A stretch of 59,836 bases of DNA from Candidatus Nitrosopelagicus sp. (GTDB lineage: Archaea > Thermoproteota > Nitrososphaeria > Nitrososphaerales > Nitrosopumilaceae). The notes under the pieces were generated by a model. That model worked only from the letters and a program-made list of their open reading frames with translations, searched no databases and was not told the DNA's origin. The stretch lies in NCBI GenBank assembly GCA_028345195.1, contig JAOMCX010000007.1, positions 1 to 59,836 on the forward strand, written 5' to 3'. Below, one piece after another: positions 45,892 through 54,043 of this stretch (the first letter of the stretch is position 1; each line of letters opens with the position of its first letter). Made by a program: the position numbers and the translations under genes.

Positions 45892-46773
45892 TTAAAATCT
45901 AAAATTAAAAGCCGCATCTAATGCAACAGCCAAGAAAATTATTGTTAAATATGGAGCAGTGACTTTGTATGCTTTCCATGCAAAGTCAGAGGTTGGTTCT
46001 TTTGTTAACTTGTAATGATATACAAGCATTAGACCGCCAGAAGCAGCTGCAATTGCTGTGTAAACAAGACCCATTCCAAATGCATAAAGCATTAACGAGT
46101 ATGGAAGTAGAATCAAGGTATTAATCAAAATGTATTTTGATGTTTTCTGCATTCCAATTAGAACCGGAAGCATTGGAACTTTGGCTGCAGAATATTCGTC
46201 CTTCATTTTCATTGCTAGACACCAAAAGTGAGATGGAGTCCAAACGAATACGAGAAATCCAATTAAAAATCCTAGAATATCCATAGAGCCTGTTGCTGCT
46301 GACCATCCAGCCATAGAAGCTGCACTTCCGGCAAAGCCACCAATCACAATGTTTGATGAATTTAATCTCTTTAACCATGCTGTGTATATTATCACATAGA
46401 AAAATATTCCAAGTGCAATGAAAAATGCTGAGATGTAATTCAAAGCTAATGCACCATACACAACAGAAATCACACTTACCGTCAAACCATAAATCAAAAC
46501 AGAGTTTGGTTTTATTCTTCCAGAGGGTATTGGTCTAGTACTGGTTCTTTCCATTAATGGATCAATATCACGGTCATAGTAGTGATTCAATGCGCTTGAG
46601 CCAGCTGATGCCAAACCTCCTGCAATAATGATATGAATTAATCCCCAAGTGTCCAATTCAGGTCCAATCAATTTACTTGCTGCATACATCGATGTAACAG
46701 CTGTAATTACAAGAAGAACGACAATTCGTGGTTTTGAAATTTCAATTATTTCTTTTATTCCCAATATACTCAT
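45892..46773 (-). CDS. ctaB: Heme O synthase (protoheme IX farnesyltransferase)
   Basis: A 293-residue membrane prenyltransferase with about eight helices. It adds farnesyl to heme B to make heme O, for heme-copper oxidases. The prenyl-diphosphate motif is 'NHYYDRDIDPLMERTSTRPIP', here split as 'NHYYDRDIDPLME' and 'RTSTRP', and the second one is 'KMKDEYSAAKVPMLP'. Divergent from the cupredoxin gene with 91 bases between. Confidence 0.93.
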   Translation of the reverse strand: MSILGIKEIIEISKPRIVVLLVITAVTSMYAASKLIGPELDTWGLIHIIIAGGLASAGSSALNHYYDRDIDPLMERTSTRPIPSGRIKPNSVLIYGLTVSVISVVYGALALNYISAFFIALGIFFYVIIYTAWLKRLNSSNIVIGGFAGSAASMAGWSAATGSMDILGFLIGFLVFVWTPSHFWCLAMKMKDEYSAAKVPMLPVLIGMQKTSKYILINTLILLPYSLMLYAFGMGLVYTAIAAASGGLMLVYHYKLTKEPTSDFAWKAYKVTAPYLTIIFLAVALDAAFNFRF

Positions 46774-46830
46774 ATTTTTGTTGTATCGAATTTATTCCCT
46801 TCTAATAGACGATCTTCTTTGTTACATAAG

Positions 46831-46842
46831 GATAAAATAATA
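46831..46842 (+). promoter_or_regulatory. Box A of the multi-TM cupredoxin gene
   Basis: GATAAAATAATA, 23-34 bases upstream of the TTG start. It is placed correctly for a leaderless transcript from TTG and not for the later ATG at 46886. Confidence 0.5.
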
Positions 46843-46864
46843 CTCTGAAAGCATCAAAGCAGAA

Positions 46865-47671
46865 TTGAGTAATTGGGATCTAATAATGCCAGGTGGAGGA
46901 TTAACCGCAATCGGTCTTGTGGGACTTATCACATCATATTCAGGAATTGCCCACACATTCATTGATGGAATGCATGCATTGACCGGATTACTCTTCATGT
47001 TTGGATTAATCATAATGACTGCAGGTCTTTTGGAAGGAGGAATTTCAACATCAAATCGTACCAAGGCAACCGTACTAGCAATTATCTCAATTTCTCTAGG
47101 ATTTGGAACATTTGCAACTACGATGACAGAAAATTCAACATTACCATTATTTGCAGGAATATTAATTATGATTGCAATTCCGGCAATTGTAATTTCATAC
47201 TTTGCAATGAAGATGCCAACATATGCAAAACCTGTTGGAGTAATCTTTGTTTTAGCATTTGGAACAGGAATCGGACTTTACATGGCATTTGGATTTGTAG
47301 GACCAGACCCTTACATGGTTGCATCAGAAGTTACTGAAGTAGAAGAAGCTGTAGAAGAAGCAATTCCAGAAGGACCAATATTCATAATTTCAATGTTAGC
47401 AGGATCAGATGTACAAGGTGCTCCAGACTATGAACCAGATGAAGCGGTAGTTTCACAAGGTCACATTATTGAATGGGTAAACGATGATGCAATGTCACAT
47501 ACTGCTACAAGTTCAGTAGACTTTGGTGAAACATTTGACACAGGACTATTAAATGCAGGAGAAACTTACAAACTAGATACTAACAAGTTAGACCTTGGAA
47601 CATACGAATACATGTGTATTGTACACCCATGGATGGTCTCAACAATAATTATAGAAGAGTCCGTAGAATAA
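46865..47671 (+). CDS. Multi-helix membrane protein fused to a plastocyanin-like domain
   Basis: A 268-residue protein. Residues about 10-145 hold four or five transmembrane helices ('LTAIGLVGLITSYSGIAH', 'GLLFMFGLIIMTAGLLEGG', 'LFAGILIMIAIPAIVISYF'). After an acidic linker the C-terminal cupredoxin has all four type 1 copper ligands: His212, Cys251, His254 and Met257 (in 'MCIVHPWMVS'). Its place next to ctaB suggests work with a terminal oxidase. The TTG start is supported by the box A spacing. Confidence 0.85.
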   Translation: MSNWDLIMPGGGLTAIGLVGLITSYSGIAHTFIDGMHALTGLLFMFGLIIMTAGLLEGGISTSNRTKATVLAIISISLGFGTFATTMTENSTLPLFAGILIMIAIPAIVISYFAMKMPTYAKPVGVIFVLAFGTGIGLYMAFGFVGPDPYMVASEVTEVEEAVEEAIPEGPIFIISMLAGSDVQGAPDYEPDEAVVSQGHIIEWVNDDAMSHTATSSVDFGETFDTGLLNAGETYKLDTNKLDLGTYEYMCIVHPWMVSTIIIEESVE

Positions 47672-47676
47672 CAATA

Positions 47677-48081
47677 GTGAATAAATCTATTATTTTATCA
47701 GATAAGGATAAACAAGAACTAGCAAAGTATGCAGAATCAGAAAAACCATACGAGTCTTGTGCAATTCTAGTTGGAAATGAGACTGATGAGAACTGGACTG
47801 TAAAAGAATTAGTCTTAACTGAAAATACTGCAAAGTCTAAGGTTACATTTACGATTTCACCTGATAAAGAGTTTGAAGTAGACCAAAAAGCAAAGAAATC
47901 AAACATGGAAATAGTTTGTATTTTTCATTCACATCCAGAATCAGAAGCATATCCATCAGAGACAGATAAAAAATTCATGAGAGTTAATCCATTTCCATGG
48001 ATAATTTATTCAGGCAAGACAGAAGAAATGAACTGCTTCATTTTAGAAGACGAGAACGTAAAACAGATTTCAATAATATAG
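47677..48081 (+). CDS. JAMM/MPN+ metalloprotease
   Basis: A 134-residue JAB1/MPN domain protein. All active-site residues are present: Glu26 ('PYESCAILVG'), His84 and His86, Ser94 and Asp97 in the sequence 'HSHPESEAYPSETD' (HxH-x7-S-x2-D). Related archaeal enzymes remove ubiquitin-like SAMP modifiers or process sulfur carriers. The start is GTG six bases after the cupredoxin stop; the longer frame overlaps that gene and is a shadow. No ubiquitin-like gene is adjacent. Confidence 0.88.
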   Translation: MNKSIILSDKDKQELAKYAESEKPYESCAILVGNETDENWTVKELVLTENTAKSKVTFTISPDKEFEVDQKAKKSNMEIVCIFHSHPESEAYPSETDKKFMRVNPFPWIIYSGKTEEMNCFILEDENVKQISII

Positions 48082-48083
48082 TG

Positions 48084-48094
48084 ATAAATTAAAT
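48084..48094 (+). promoter_or_regulatory. Box A of the DUF2024 gene
   Basis: ATAAATTAAAT, 24-34 bases upstream of the ATG at 48118. Confidence 0.5.
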
Positions 48095-48117
48095 AGAACT
48101 AATTTTGCATCAAGAAT

Positions 48118-48378
48118 ATGGCAATGGATATACACGTCTACGACACTTATGTTAAAGCCAAAGATGGTCATACAATGCATTTCGATGTTATCACCGATAA
48201 GCAGGATCATGATCAAGCAATCGCATTTGCAAAAGAATGGCTAGCAACTGTTGGTGAAGAAGGTGCAACTGTAACAGGAGAGGAATGTCAATTCTGTCAC
48301 ACACAAGGTGCCCCAGAACCAGTAGAAACTGAGATTAAAGAAAAAGGTTATTTCATCCAAAAGATGGAAGGCTGTTAA
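48118..48378 (+). CDS. DUF2024 family protein
   Basis: An 86-residue protein with the DUF2024 layout: 'DIHVYDTYVKAKDGHTMHFDV', 'AIAFAKEWLATVGEEG', 'ECQFCHTQGAPEPVE' and the end 'GYFIQKMEGC'. Cys/His residues in 'ECQFCH' and the terminal Cys could bind metal. Structures of relatives are small alpha/beta domains; function unknown. Followed by a T-rich run. Confidence 0.8.
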   Translation: MAMDIHVYDTYVKAKDGHTMHFDVITDKQDHDQAIAFAKEWLATVGEEGATVTGEECQFCHTQGAPEPVETEIKEKGYFIQKMEGC

Positions 48379-48388
48379 TTCTATAATC

Positions 48389-48407
48389 TTTTTTTATTTT
48401 ATTTTTC
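48389..48407 (+). terminator. T-rich terminator after DUF2024
   Basis: A 19-base run in which all but three bases are T lies ten bases after the stop. Archaeal terminators are often T-tracts without a hairpin. Confidence 0.5.
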
Positions 48408-48456
48408 TATATTTTACCTAAGTTCATCTAAAAATTTCAGAAAGAAAAGAAAGGAA

Positions 48457-48555
48457 TTATGGGATCATCATTATGCCTATACCCACAATCAACAAAAACC
48501 CTACAAAAAGAACAGAGCGCTCTTTTTGATCTTTTAGGAGTTTTCTTTCATACAT
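48457..48555 (-). CDS. 32-aa single-pass membrane microprotein
   Basis: The peptide has a charged N-terminus (MYERKLLKDQKERS) followed by one hydrophobic segment of about 16 residues 'VLFVGFLLIVGIGIMMIP' that ends the protein. A box A (GTTTAAAA) sits with about 24 bases to the ATG, the spacing used throughout the window. It occupies a 296-base gap that has no other gene. Length and topology resemble small membrane regulators or complex subunits; function unknown. Confidence 0.55.
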   Translation of the reverse strand: MYERKLLKDQKERSVLFVGFLLIVGIGIMMIP

Positions 48556-48578
48556 GAGTCACTAGTTCTTTGTTTGGA

Positions 48579-48586
48579 TTTTAAAC
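48579..48586 (-). promoter_or_regulatory. Box A of the 32-aa membrane microprotein
   Basis: GTTTAAAA on the minus strand, 24-31 bases before the ATG. Good match in sequence and distance. Confidence 0.5.
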
Positions 48587-48592
48587 AATGTA

Positions 48593-48619
48593 TCGTATTT
48601 TTACAAGTTCATGATACGA
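48593..48619. promoter_or_regulatory. Inverted repeat between divergent small genes
   Basis: TCGTAT and ATACGA arms are separated by 15 bases, upstream of the box A of the 32-aa gene and about 55 bases before the next plus-strand gene. Six-base arms are short, so chance is possible; an operator or stem are both options. Confidence 0.25.
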
Positions 48620-48674
48620 ATGTACTTAAAGAAAACAAGAAATCTCTATATCGCTCTACAGATTTCAAAATCAT

Positions 48675-48884
48675 GTGAACTTGAAAGATGAATTAAAAGA
48701 ACACGAAGCATACATACGTGATACAATTGAATTTTTTCAAAAAGCCAAAGAGACACTGAATATTGCTGAACCGTTCAGTAAAGATAATGATTTGATAGAC
48801 AATATGCTTCATGACCTAGATCAATTGCATAAACATACAGAAAAGATGCTGAAAAATGTTGAAGAGACTAAGAATTCACAATAG
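48675..48884 (+). CDS. Hypothetical 69-aa helical protein
   Basis: Starts with GTG. A Lys/Glu/His-rich helical protein ('NLKDELKEHEAYIRDTIEFF', 'LIDNMLHDLDQLHKHTEKM') probably forming a helical hairpin. A CTATAT box lies about 20-26 bases upstream. Family not recognised. It is convergent with hppA. Confidence 0.55.
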   Translation: MNLKDELKEHEAYIRDTIEFFQKAKETLNIAEPFSKDNDLIDNMLHDLDQLHKHTEKMLKNVEETKNSQ

Positions 48885-48904
48885 TGGCTGTTTTTCTAAA
48901 TTTT

Positions 48905-50965
48905 CTATAATACAATAACTGCAAAGAATACTGGAACGAATACGATTGCAATTGTGTTCAAGAGTTTGATTACTGTGTTTAGTGCAGGACCTGCTGTATC
49001 TTTGTAAGGGTCACCAATGATATCACCGACTACTGCGACTTTGTGTTCTTCAGTACCTTTCTCGCCTCTCATTTCAATGAGTTTCTTTGCATTATCCCAT
49101 GCACCACCAGTGTTTGCCAAGTGATATGCAAGATAAATTCCAGAGACAACGGCTCCCATTAAGAGACCTGCAACTGCAGAAGGACCTAATAATATACCAA
49201 CAATGATTGGTGCTGCTACTGCAACTGATGCTGATTTCCATAGTTCTCCGATTGATGCAATTGTTGCAACGTCTACACACTTAGCATAATCAGGTTTTGA
49301 TTTACCAGTTAAAATTTCAGGATCCTCTTTGAATTGTCTTCTGACTTCATAGACCATTTTCTTTGCTGCACGTTCTACGCCGCTGATTAATTGGCCTGTG
49401 ATGATAAATGGAATCAATCCACCAACTAAGAGACCTACAATAACTGATGGGTTTGATAGACCATAGTCAATTACAACGTCGCTGAAATAGTGTGATGCCT
49501 CAAATTGGAATGCTTGAATCATTGCTAATGCGGCTAGCGCTGCACTTGCAATTGCAAAGCCTTTGGTTACAGCCTTTGTCGTATTTCCAACTGCGTCAAT
49601 CTCATCAGTAATTTTACGATTTTCTTCACCCATTTCGGTCATCTCTACAATACCGCCTGCATTATCTGCAATTGGACCGAATGCGTCAATTGAGAGAACG
49701 ATTCCTGCTAGAGATAGCATAGCCATTGCAGTTAGTGATGTTCCAAAGATTCCATACAATAATGGGTCAGTACCTTCAGGTGCTGCTGCAGATGTAATTG
49801 CAAATGAAATGATAATTGCTGCAACTAGTGCAATCATGAATGGTCCGGTTGATTGTAAGCCTTTGATAATTCCCATTAATGTTAGTGATGCATAACCCCA
49901 CTTTGCAGATTCAGAAATTTCTACAACAGGTTTTGAGTTTGCGTTTGTGTAATAGTCTGTAATTTTTTGTATGACTGGAACCAGAATTACACCGATTACA
50001 GTTGAACCAAATAATGCATAAGCAATTGGAGTATCTCCTAAAATTATTTGAGTGAATACAAAGTTAAGTGCAATTGCTATTGCTGCTGAAACATAAAATG
50101 AAATGTTAAGCGGCTTCATAACATCAGTAATCTTTCTTGAGCCAATTGTTGCAGTACCAATGATTGATGCTACTAATCCAGATGCTCCAATTAAGATTGG
50201 ATATGCAAAGTTTTCTGGTGAACCGATTAATGCTGCAATTAGTAATGATGCTAAAATTGTTACAATGTATGATTCGTATACGTCTGAACCCATGCCTGCT
50301 GCATCCCCTACATTATCACCCACATTATCTGCAATTGTAGCAGGGTTTCGTGGGTCATCTTCAGGAATGTTTGCTTCTACTTTTCCTACCAAGTCTGCAC
50401 CCATATCGGCAGCCTTTGTGAAAATTCCACCACCAATTCTAATGAATAATGCAATTAGACTTGCACCAATTCCGATACCGGCAATGGTGATTGGGTTTGG
50501 ATAAATCATATACAAAATTGCGGTTGCAGCTAGTGCCATTGCAGGAACTGCAAGACCAACTGTTGCGCCGCCTCTAAATGTGATAGCAAAAGTTTTTCCT
50601 AAACCAGAGCCTGTTGCATGTGCTGCTCTTACTGCAGCCTTTACTGTAACTTTCAATGAGATAAATCCTGCAACTGCAGAAAGTGTTGCACCCACTGCAA
50701 AAGCGATTCCATTTGAATCACCAATGAAAAATCCAATAATTACAGATAATCCAATTGCAATTGGAATAATAATTCTCATTTCACGTCTCAAAAATGCTGC
50801 TGCACCAATTCTTACTGCTTCAGAGATTTCCTGCATTTGTTTTGTACCAGGATTTTGTTTGGCAACCCAGCCCGTGTATATGCCTGCAACTGCAAAGGAT
50901 GCAATTGCTGCAATAATTGGAACAATTACCTCGATAGGCAAACCCAGAATAGTTTCAGTAGCCAT
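48905..50965 (-). CDS. hppA: Membrane-bound proton-pumping pyrophosphatase, K+-independent type
   Basis: A 686-residue pump with about 16 transmembrane helices that couples pyrophosphate hydrolysis to proton export. The pyrophosphate-binding segment is 'DMGADLVGKVEANIPEDDPRN' in parts: 'GADLVGKVE', 'PEDDPRNPATIADNVGDNVGD'. The K+-dependence motif reads GNTTKAVTKG: Lys464 and Thr467 are the pair known from K+-independent H+-PPases (K+-dependent ones have Ala there). The gene stands alone between convergent and spaced neighbours. It would save energy from biosynthetic PPi. Confidence 0.95.
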   Translation of the reverse strand: MATETILGLPIEVIVPIIAAIASFAVAGIYTGWVAKQNPGTKQMQEISEAVRIGAAAFLRREMRIIIPIAIGLSVIIGFFIGDSNGIAFAVGATLSAVAGFISLKVTVKAAVRAAHATGSGLGKTFAITFRGGATVGLAVPAMALAATAILYMIYPNPITIAGIGIGASLIALFIRIGGGIFTKAADMGADLVGKVEANIPEDDPRNPATIADNVGDNVGDAAGMGSDVYESYIVTILASLLIAALIGSPENFAYPILIGASGLVASIIGTATIGSRKITDVMKPLNISFYVSAAIAIALNFVFTQIILGDTPIAYALFGSTVIGVILVPVIQKITDYYTNANSKPVVEISESAKWGYASLTLMGIIKGLQSTGPFMIALVAAIIISFAITSAAAPEGTDPLLYGIFGTSLTAMAMLSLAGIVLSIDAFGPIADNAGGIVEMTEMGEENRKITDEIDAVGNTTKAVTKGFAIASAALAALAMIQAFQFEASHYFSDVVIDYGLSNPSVIVGLLVGGLIPFIITGQLISGVERAAKKMVYEVRRQFKEDPEILTGKSKPDYAKCVDVATIASIGELWKSASVAVAAPIIVGILLGPSAVAGLLMGAVVSGIYLAYHLANTGGAWDNAKKLIEMRGEKGTEEHKVAVVGDIIGDPYKDTAGPALNTVIKLLNTIAIVFVPVFFAVIVL

Positions 50966-51001
50966 TGTATATTTGAAAAACGAATCTCTGAAGAATATAA
51001 A

Positions 51002-51382
51002 TCAACAAGAGATTTTGGGAGAATTTCTTTTCCTATATGGATCAAATGTCTTTCCACGCAACCCCTGACGGACTAATTTGTTGAATCTTTTACCATGGCT
51101 AAGATACGGAAATCTTTGATGGATCAATTCATGGACAATTGTATTTTCCAGAGTCTTTTCATCAGGGATTTTTTTGACATTGAGGAAAATTGTATTTTTT
51201 TCCATGTATGAAACACCATAATACTTGTAGGCCGTAGTTCTACAACCTTCAGTAATTTCTTTTGGGGCAGCCATCACTTCTTTGTTTGTAAAAAATACTT
51301 GTGGCTCAGATGTTGAGAATCGTTTTGAGTATATTCCTACTTTTTCCAGTATTACTAAACGGAGCTCATCATCTAGCTTCAT
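51002..51382 (-). CDS. SprT/YgjP-like zinc metallopeptidase
   Basis: A 126-residue protein with the zinc-protease motif 'VHELIHQRFPYLSHG' (His84, Glu85, His88 and a likely third ligand His96). The family includes SprT/Spartan-like and YgjP proteins; this is a minimal version without a C-terminal zinc ribbon. The basic end 'KTFDPYRKRNSPK' could contact nucleic acid. Role not known, protein-DNA crosslink repair is one idea. Confidence 0.75.
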   Translation of the reverse strand: MKLDDELRLVILEKVGIYSKRFSTSEPQVFFTNKEVMAAPKEITEGCRTTAYKYYGVSYMEKNTIFLNVKKIPDEKTLENTIVHELIHQRFPYLSHGKRFNKLVRQGLRGKTFDPYRKRNSPKISC

Positions 51383-51501
51383 GATTAGATTCTAAATTTT
51401 AGACTTTATTGGATAATGTCAAATGATCTTGGCTAAGTGTAAAAGATGGTCAGAGTTTAGTGTTGTAATCACAAGTCATACAGCCACCGTCTCATCATCC
51501 C

Positions 51502-51999
51502 TTATTTCATTTGATTTACTATTTTTTGAACCTTGTCTCTCACTTCATCAGTAATTTCAGCAATTACTAGTCCTTCATTGGGTTGACCATACATTACAAC
51601 TGAATTTGGAGGAGCAAATAGACAAACAGGCAGTACCAGTAAATCTTCTTCACCGTCAACTAGTAATCGAATTGGAGGCTTTTGTTCAAAAATATCTTTA
51701 ATGAGATTGTAACTTTCAGTGCTAATTTCGCCAGGATTATTTTTTACGGTTAATTCAGTGTTGATTGATTCAGCTAAAGGTGGAGAACGTTTCTCACGTT
51801 TTTCTTGTCCATCAATAATGTGTAATAATGGAGTTAACCCCATTCCTAAAAGTAACTCTGATGTCGCATCACCAACAGTAATCACAACTTTTTCAGAATA
51901 AATTTTTTGAATGTAAGATTCTTTTTCAGACGAATCATTTTGAATTAGTTTACCTAAAGGAATTTTTAATTCATCACGTAAGTTTGAAGGTAAAATCAA
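51502..51999 (-). CDS. GTP-dependent dephospho-CoA kinase (DUF359)
   Basis: About 165 residues, the usual size. The motifs 'VVITVGDATSELLLGMGLTPLLHIIDG' in parts ('VGDATSELLLGMGL', 'IIDGQEKREKRSPP'), 'VKNNPGEIS', 'LVDGEEDLLVLPVCLFAPPNSVVMYGQPNEG' in parts ('DGEEDLLVLP', 'MYGQPNEG') match archaeal DUF359. It performs the last step of CoA synthesis with GTP. The start is TTG five bases after the Mrp stop; the longer ATG-starting frame runs inside the Mrp gene. Confidence 0.88.
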   Translation of the reverse strand: MILPSNLRDELKIPLGKLIQNDSSEKESYIQKIYSEKVVITVGDATSELLLGMGLTPLLHIIDGQEKREKRSPPLAESINTELTVKNNPGEISTESYNLIKDIFEQKPPIRLLVDGEEDLLVLPVCLFAPPNSVVMYGQPNEGLVIAEITDEVRDKVQKIVNQMK

Positions 52000-52003
52000 G
52001 AGA

Positions 52004-53089
52004 TTAGTTTGTAGTAGCTTCTGCTTGCATCTCTTCTTGCAATTTTGCTGCAACAATACTACATTGTGCTGCAACATTTTTTGCTGCGATTCTAAATGCT
52101 TCTGCACTAGGTGATTCTGCATCTGTCATCATTACAGGTTTACCTAAATCAGAACCTTCCATAATTCCAGAGTTTAATGGAATTTCTCCTAAGAATGGAA
52201 TTTCATGTTTTTCACTAATTTTTTTTGCTCCACCATTACCAAAGATGTAATGTTTGTTTGAACAATCAGGACAAGAGAAATAACTCATATTTTCTACAAC
52301 GCCAAGTATTGGTACGTTGAGTTTATCAAACATTCCAATTGCTTTGACGGCGACATTACTTGCAACATCTTGAGGAGTTGTTACAACTAGTATACCAGTG
52401 ATAGGAATTGTTTGTGCTAATGTTAATGGGATATCACCAGTTCCAGGTGGAAGATCAACTATAAGATAATCGAGATTTGTCCAGTTTGTATCAACTAAAA
52501 ATTGTTTTAAAATTCCTGAAATTATAGGTCCACGATAAATTGCTGCTTGATGTTCTTGTTCTGCAAAAAATCCAAAAGATACAACTTTGAGATCATCAAA
52601 TGTTGCAGGTTGTAGTTTATTATCTTCTACTTCCATTGCGCCATCTTTCATTCCCAACATTAGTGGAATACTTGGTCCATAGATGTCTGCATCAAGTAAA
52701 CCAACTTTTGCACCAGTTTGAGATAATGCAAGTGCAAGATTTAATGATACAGTGGATTTTCCAACACCGCCTTTTCCACTAGCAACGCCAATTACATTTT
52801 TGACAGTTGCCATTGCTTCATCGGCGTCAAGTGAACGACCTTCCATAACTTTGGCAGTAACTTTCAGATCAAAATTTTCAATGCCATCAATGTCATCAAT
52901 AGCTTTTCTTACATCAGCTTCAATCTCATCATTGAATGGACAAGCAGGAGTAGTTAGTTCTAAAGTGAATTTAAGATCACCAGAGTTTAATTCTAAATCC
53001 TTAATCATACCCATAGATACAATATCTTTTTTCAAATCAGGATCAACGACTGTTGCCAGTTTTTCTAATACTTGATCTACACCAACCAT
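52004..53089 (-). CDS. Mrp/NBP35-type Fe-S cluster carrier ATPase with N-terminal MIP18 domain
   Basis: A 361-residue protein. Residues 1-85 are a DUF59/MIP18 domain with Cys50 in 'TTPACPFND'. The ATPase part has a deviant Walker A GKGGVGKS at residues 105-112, 'IVDLPPGTGDIP', and the Fe-S-binding CxxC in 'YFSCPDCSNK'. Such proteins build or deliver Fe-S clusters. It precedes the dephospho-CoA kinase gene with near-overlap, so they are probably cotranscribed. Confidence 0.93.
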   Translation of the reverse strand: MVGVDQVLEKLATVVDPDLKKDIVSMGMIKDLELNSGDLKFTLELTTPACPFNDEIEADVRKAIDDIDGIENFDLKVTAKVMEGRSLDADEAMATVKNVIGVASGKGGVGKSTVSLNLALALSQTGAKVGLLDADIYGPSIPLMLGMKDGAMEVEDNKLQPATFDDLKVVSFGFFAEQEHQAAIYRGPIISGILKQFLVDTNWTNLDYLIVDLPPGTGDIPLTLAQTIPITGILVVTTPQDVASNVAVKAIGMFDKLNVPILGVVENMSYFSCPDCSNKHYIFGNGGAKKISEKHEIPFLGEIPLNSGIMEGSDLGKPVMMTDAESPSAEAFRIAAKNVAAQCSIVAAKLQEEMQAEATTN

Positions 53090-53228
53090 TGTGCAGATTA
53101 CTCATTCTCTTCATTTAAAATATTCTTTACTTAGTCCGAACTAATTAGAGAATTATAGTGAACTGATGAGCATACATTAGACAAAAATTGGAAAAATTTG
53201 AATAAATCTTGGAAAATATCCAAAGGTT

Positions 53229-53238
53229 CATAAATAAA
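53229..53238 (+). promoter_or_regulatory. Box A of rpo7
   Basis: CATAAATAAA lies 22-31 bases upstream of the TTG at 53260, consistent with a leaderless start at that TTG. Confidence 0.5.
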
Positions 53239-53259
53239 AATTCCATCAAAAAATTGCAA

Positions 53260-53853
53260 TTGTTTTCGGTTTCAACTCTAGTAGATATTGTAAGAATTCC
53301 ACCTAGTCTATTTGGTTCAACATTGAAGAAAGCAGCAGAGAGTATCTTAAAATCAAAATATGAAAGTATGATCAATCAAGAGTTAGGATACATCATAATG
53401 GTGATGGATGCCAAAGTAGAGCCAATGGGAAAAATGATTCCAGGTGACGGAGGTACATTCCATAGAGTTGAATTTCAAGCATTAACATTTTATCCAAAAT
53501 TACAAGAAATCGTCAAAGGTGAAATTGTCGATATTACGGACTTTGGTGCATTTGTAAGAATTGGACCAACTGATGCATTGTTACACTTGTCTCAAGTAAT
53601 GGATGATTATTTGAAAAGTGATGTAGCATCTGGAATGATAATTGCAAATCAAAGTGGAAGAACATTAAAAGTTGGTTCCATGTTAAGAACTAGAATCACT
53701 GCAGTCTCATTAGGTAAAGCAGCCACAATGGGAAAAATTGGAATTACATGTAGACAACCATTCTTAGGTACAGAAGAATGGATTAAAGAAGAAATTGCAA
53801 AAGCAAACGGCGAAGAAGTTGATGCAAAAGAAGTTGTTGTTGAGGAAAAGTAA
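53260..53853 (+). CDS. rpo7: RNA polymerase subunit Rpo7 (RpoE')
   Basis: About 197 residues. The N-terminal RNP-like domain begins 'FSVSTLVDIVRIPPSLFG' and the S1 domain contains 'IVKGEIVDITDFGAFVRIGP' and 'DALLHLSQVMDD'. Rpo7 forms the polymerase stalk with Rpo4 and binds emerging RNA. The TTG start is set by the box A; the longer frame begins within the promoter. An acidic tail (KANGEEVDAKEVVVEEK) extends beyond the core. Confidence 0.93.
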   Translation: MFSVSTLVDIVRIPPSLFGSTLKKAAESILKSKYESMINQELGYIIMVMDAKVEPMGKMIPGDGGTFHRVEFQALTFYPKLQEIVKGEIVDITDFGAFVRIGPTDALLHLSQVMDDYLKSDVASGMIIANQSGRTLKVGSMLRTRITAVSLGKAATMGKIGITCRQPFLGTEEWIKEEIAKANGEEVDAKEVVVEEK

Positions 53854-54042
53854 TTGGCAAAAGAATTAGCTTGTAGAGAATGCAGATGTGTAACAGTGGC
53901 AAAAGTTTGTCCAGTATGTAAATCAACAGATCTCTCACCAGACTGGAATGGAATAGTTCTAGTTGTAAAACCAACCAACTCAAAAATTGCAAATACACTA
54001 GGAATTAGTAAACCAGGCAAATACGCATTAAAGGTAACTTAA
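53854..54042 (+). CDS. spt4: Transcription elongation factor Spt4 (RpoE'')
   Basis: A 62-residue protein with two CxxC zinc pairs, 'ACREC' and 'VCPVC', and 'LSPDWNGIVLVVKP', which is typical of archaeal Spt4. It pairs with Spt5 to keep the polymerase processive. The TTG start directly follows the Rpo7 stop, a common archaeal pair. Confidence 0.93.
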   Translation: MAKELACRECRCVTVAKVCPVCKSTDLSPDWNGIVLVVKPTNSKIANTLGISKPGKYALKVT

Positions 54043-54043
54043 A

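Noticed and set aside
47614-47676. N-terminal extension of the JAMM protease
   Set aside because: It lies in another frame of the cupredoxin gene; the GTG at 47677 gives a normal JAMM N-terminus.
51383-51501. Gap between SprT-like and dephospho-CoA kinase genes
   Set aside because: Checked for small frames; only a nine-codon frame was found, no RNA or repeat was recognised.
52007-52122. N-terminal extension of the dephospho-CoA kinase
   Set aside because: Gln/His-rich sequence typical of a shadow frame inside the Mrp gene; family length fits the TTG at 51999.
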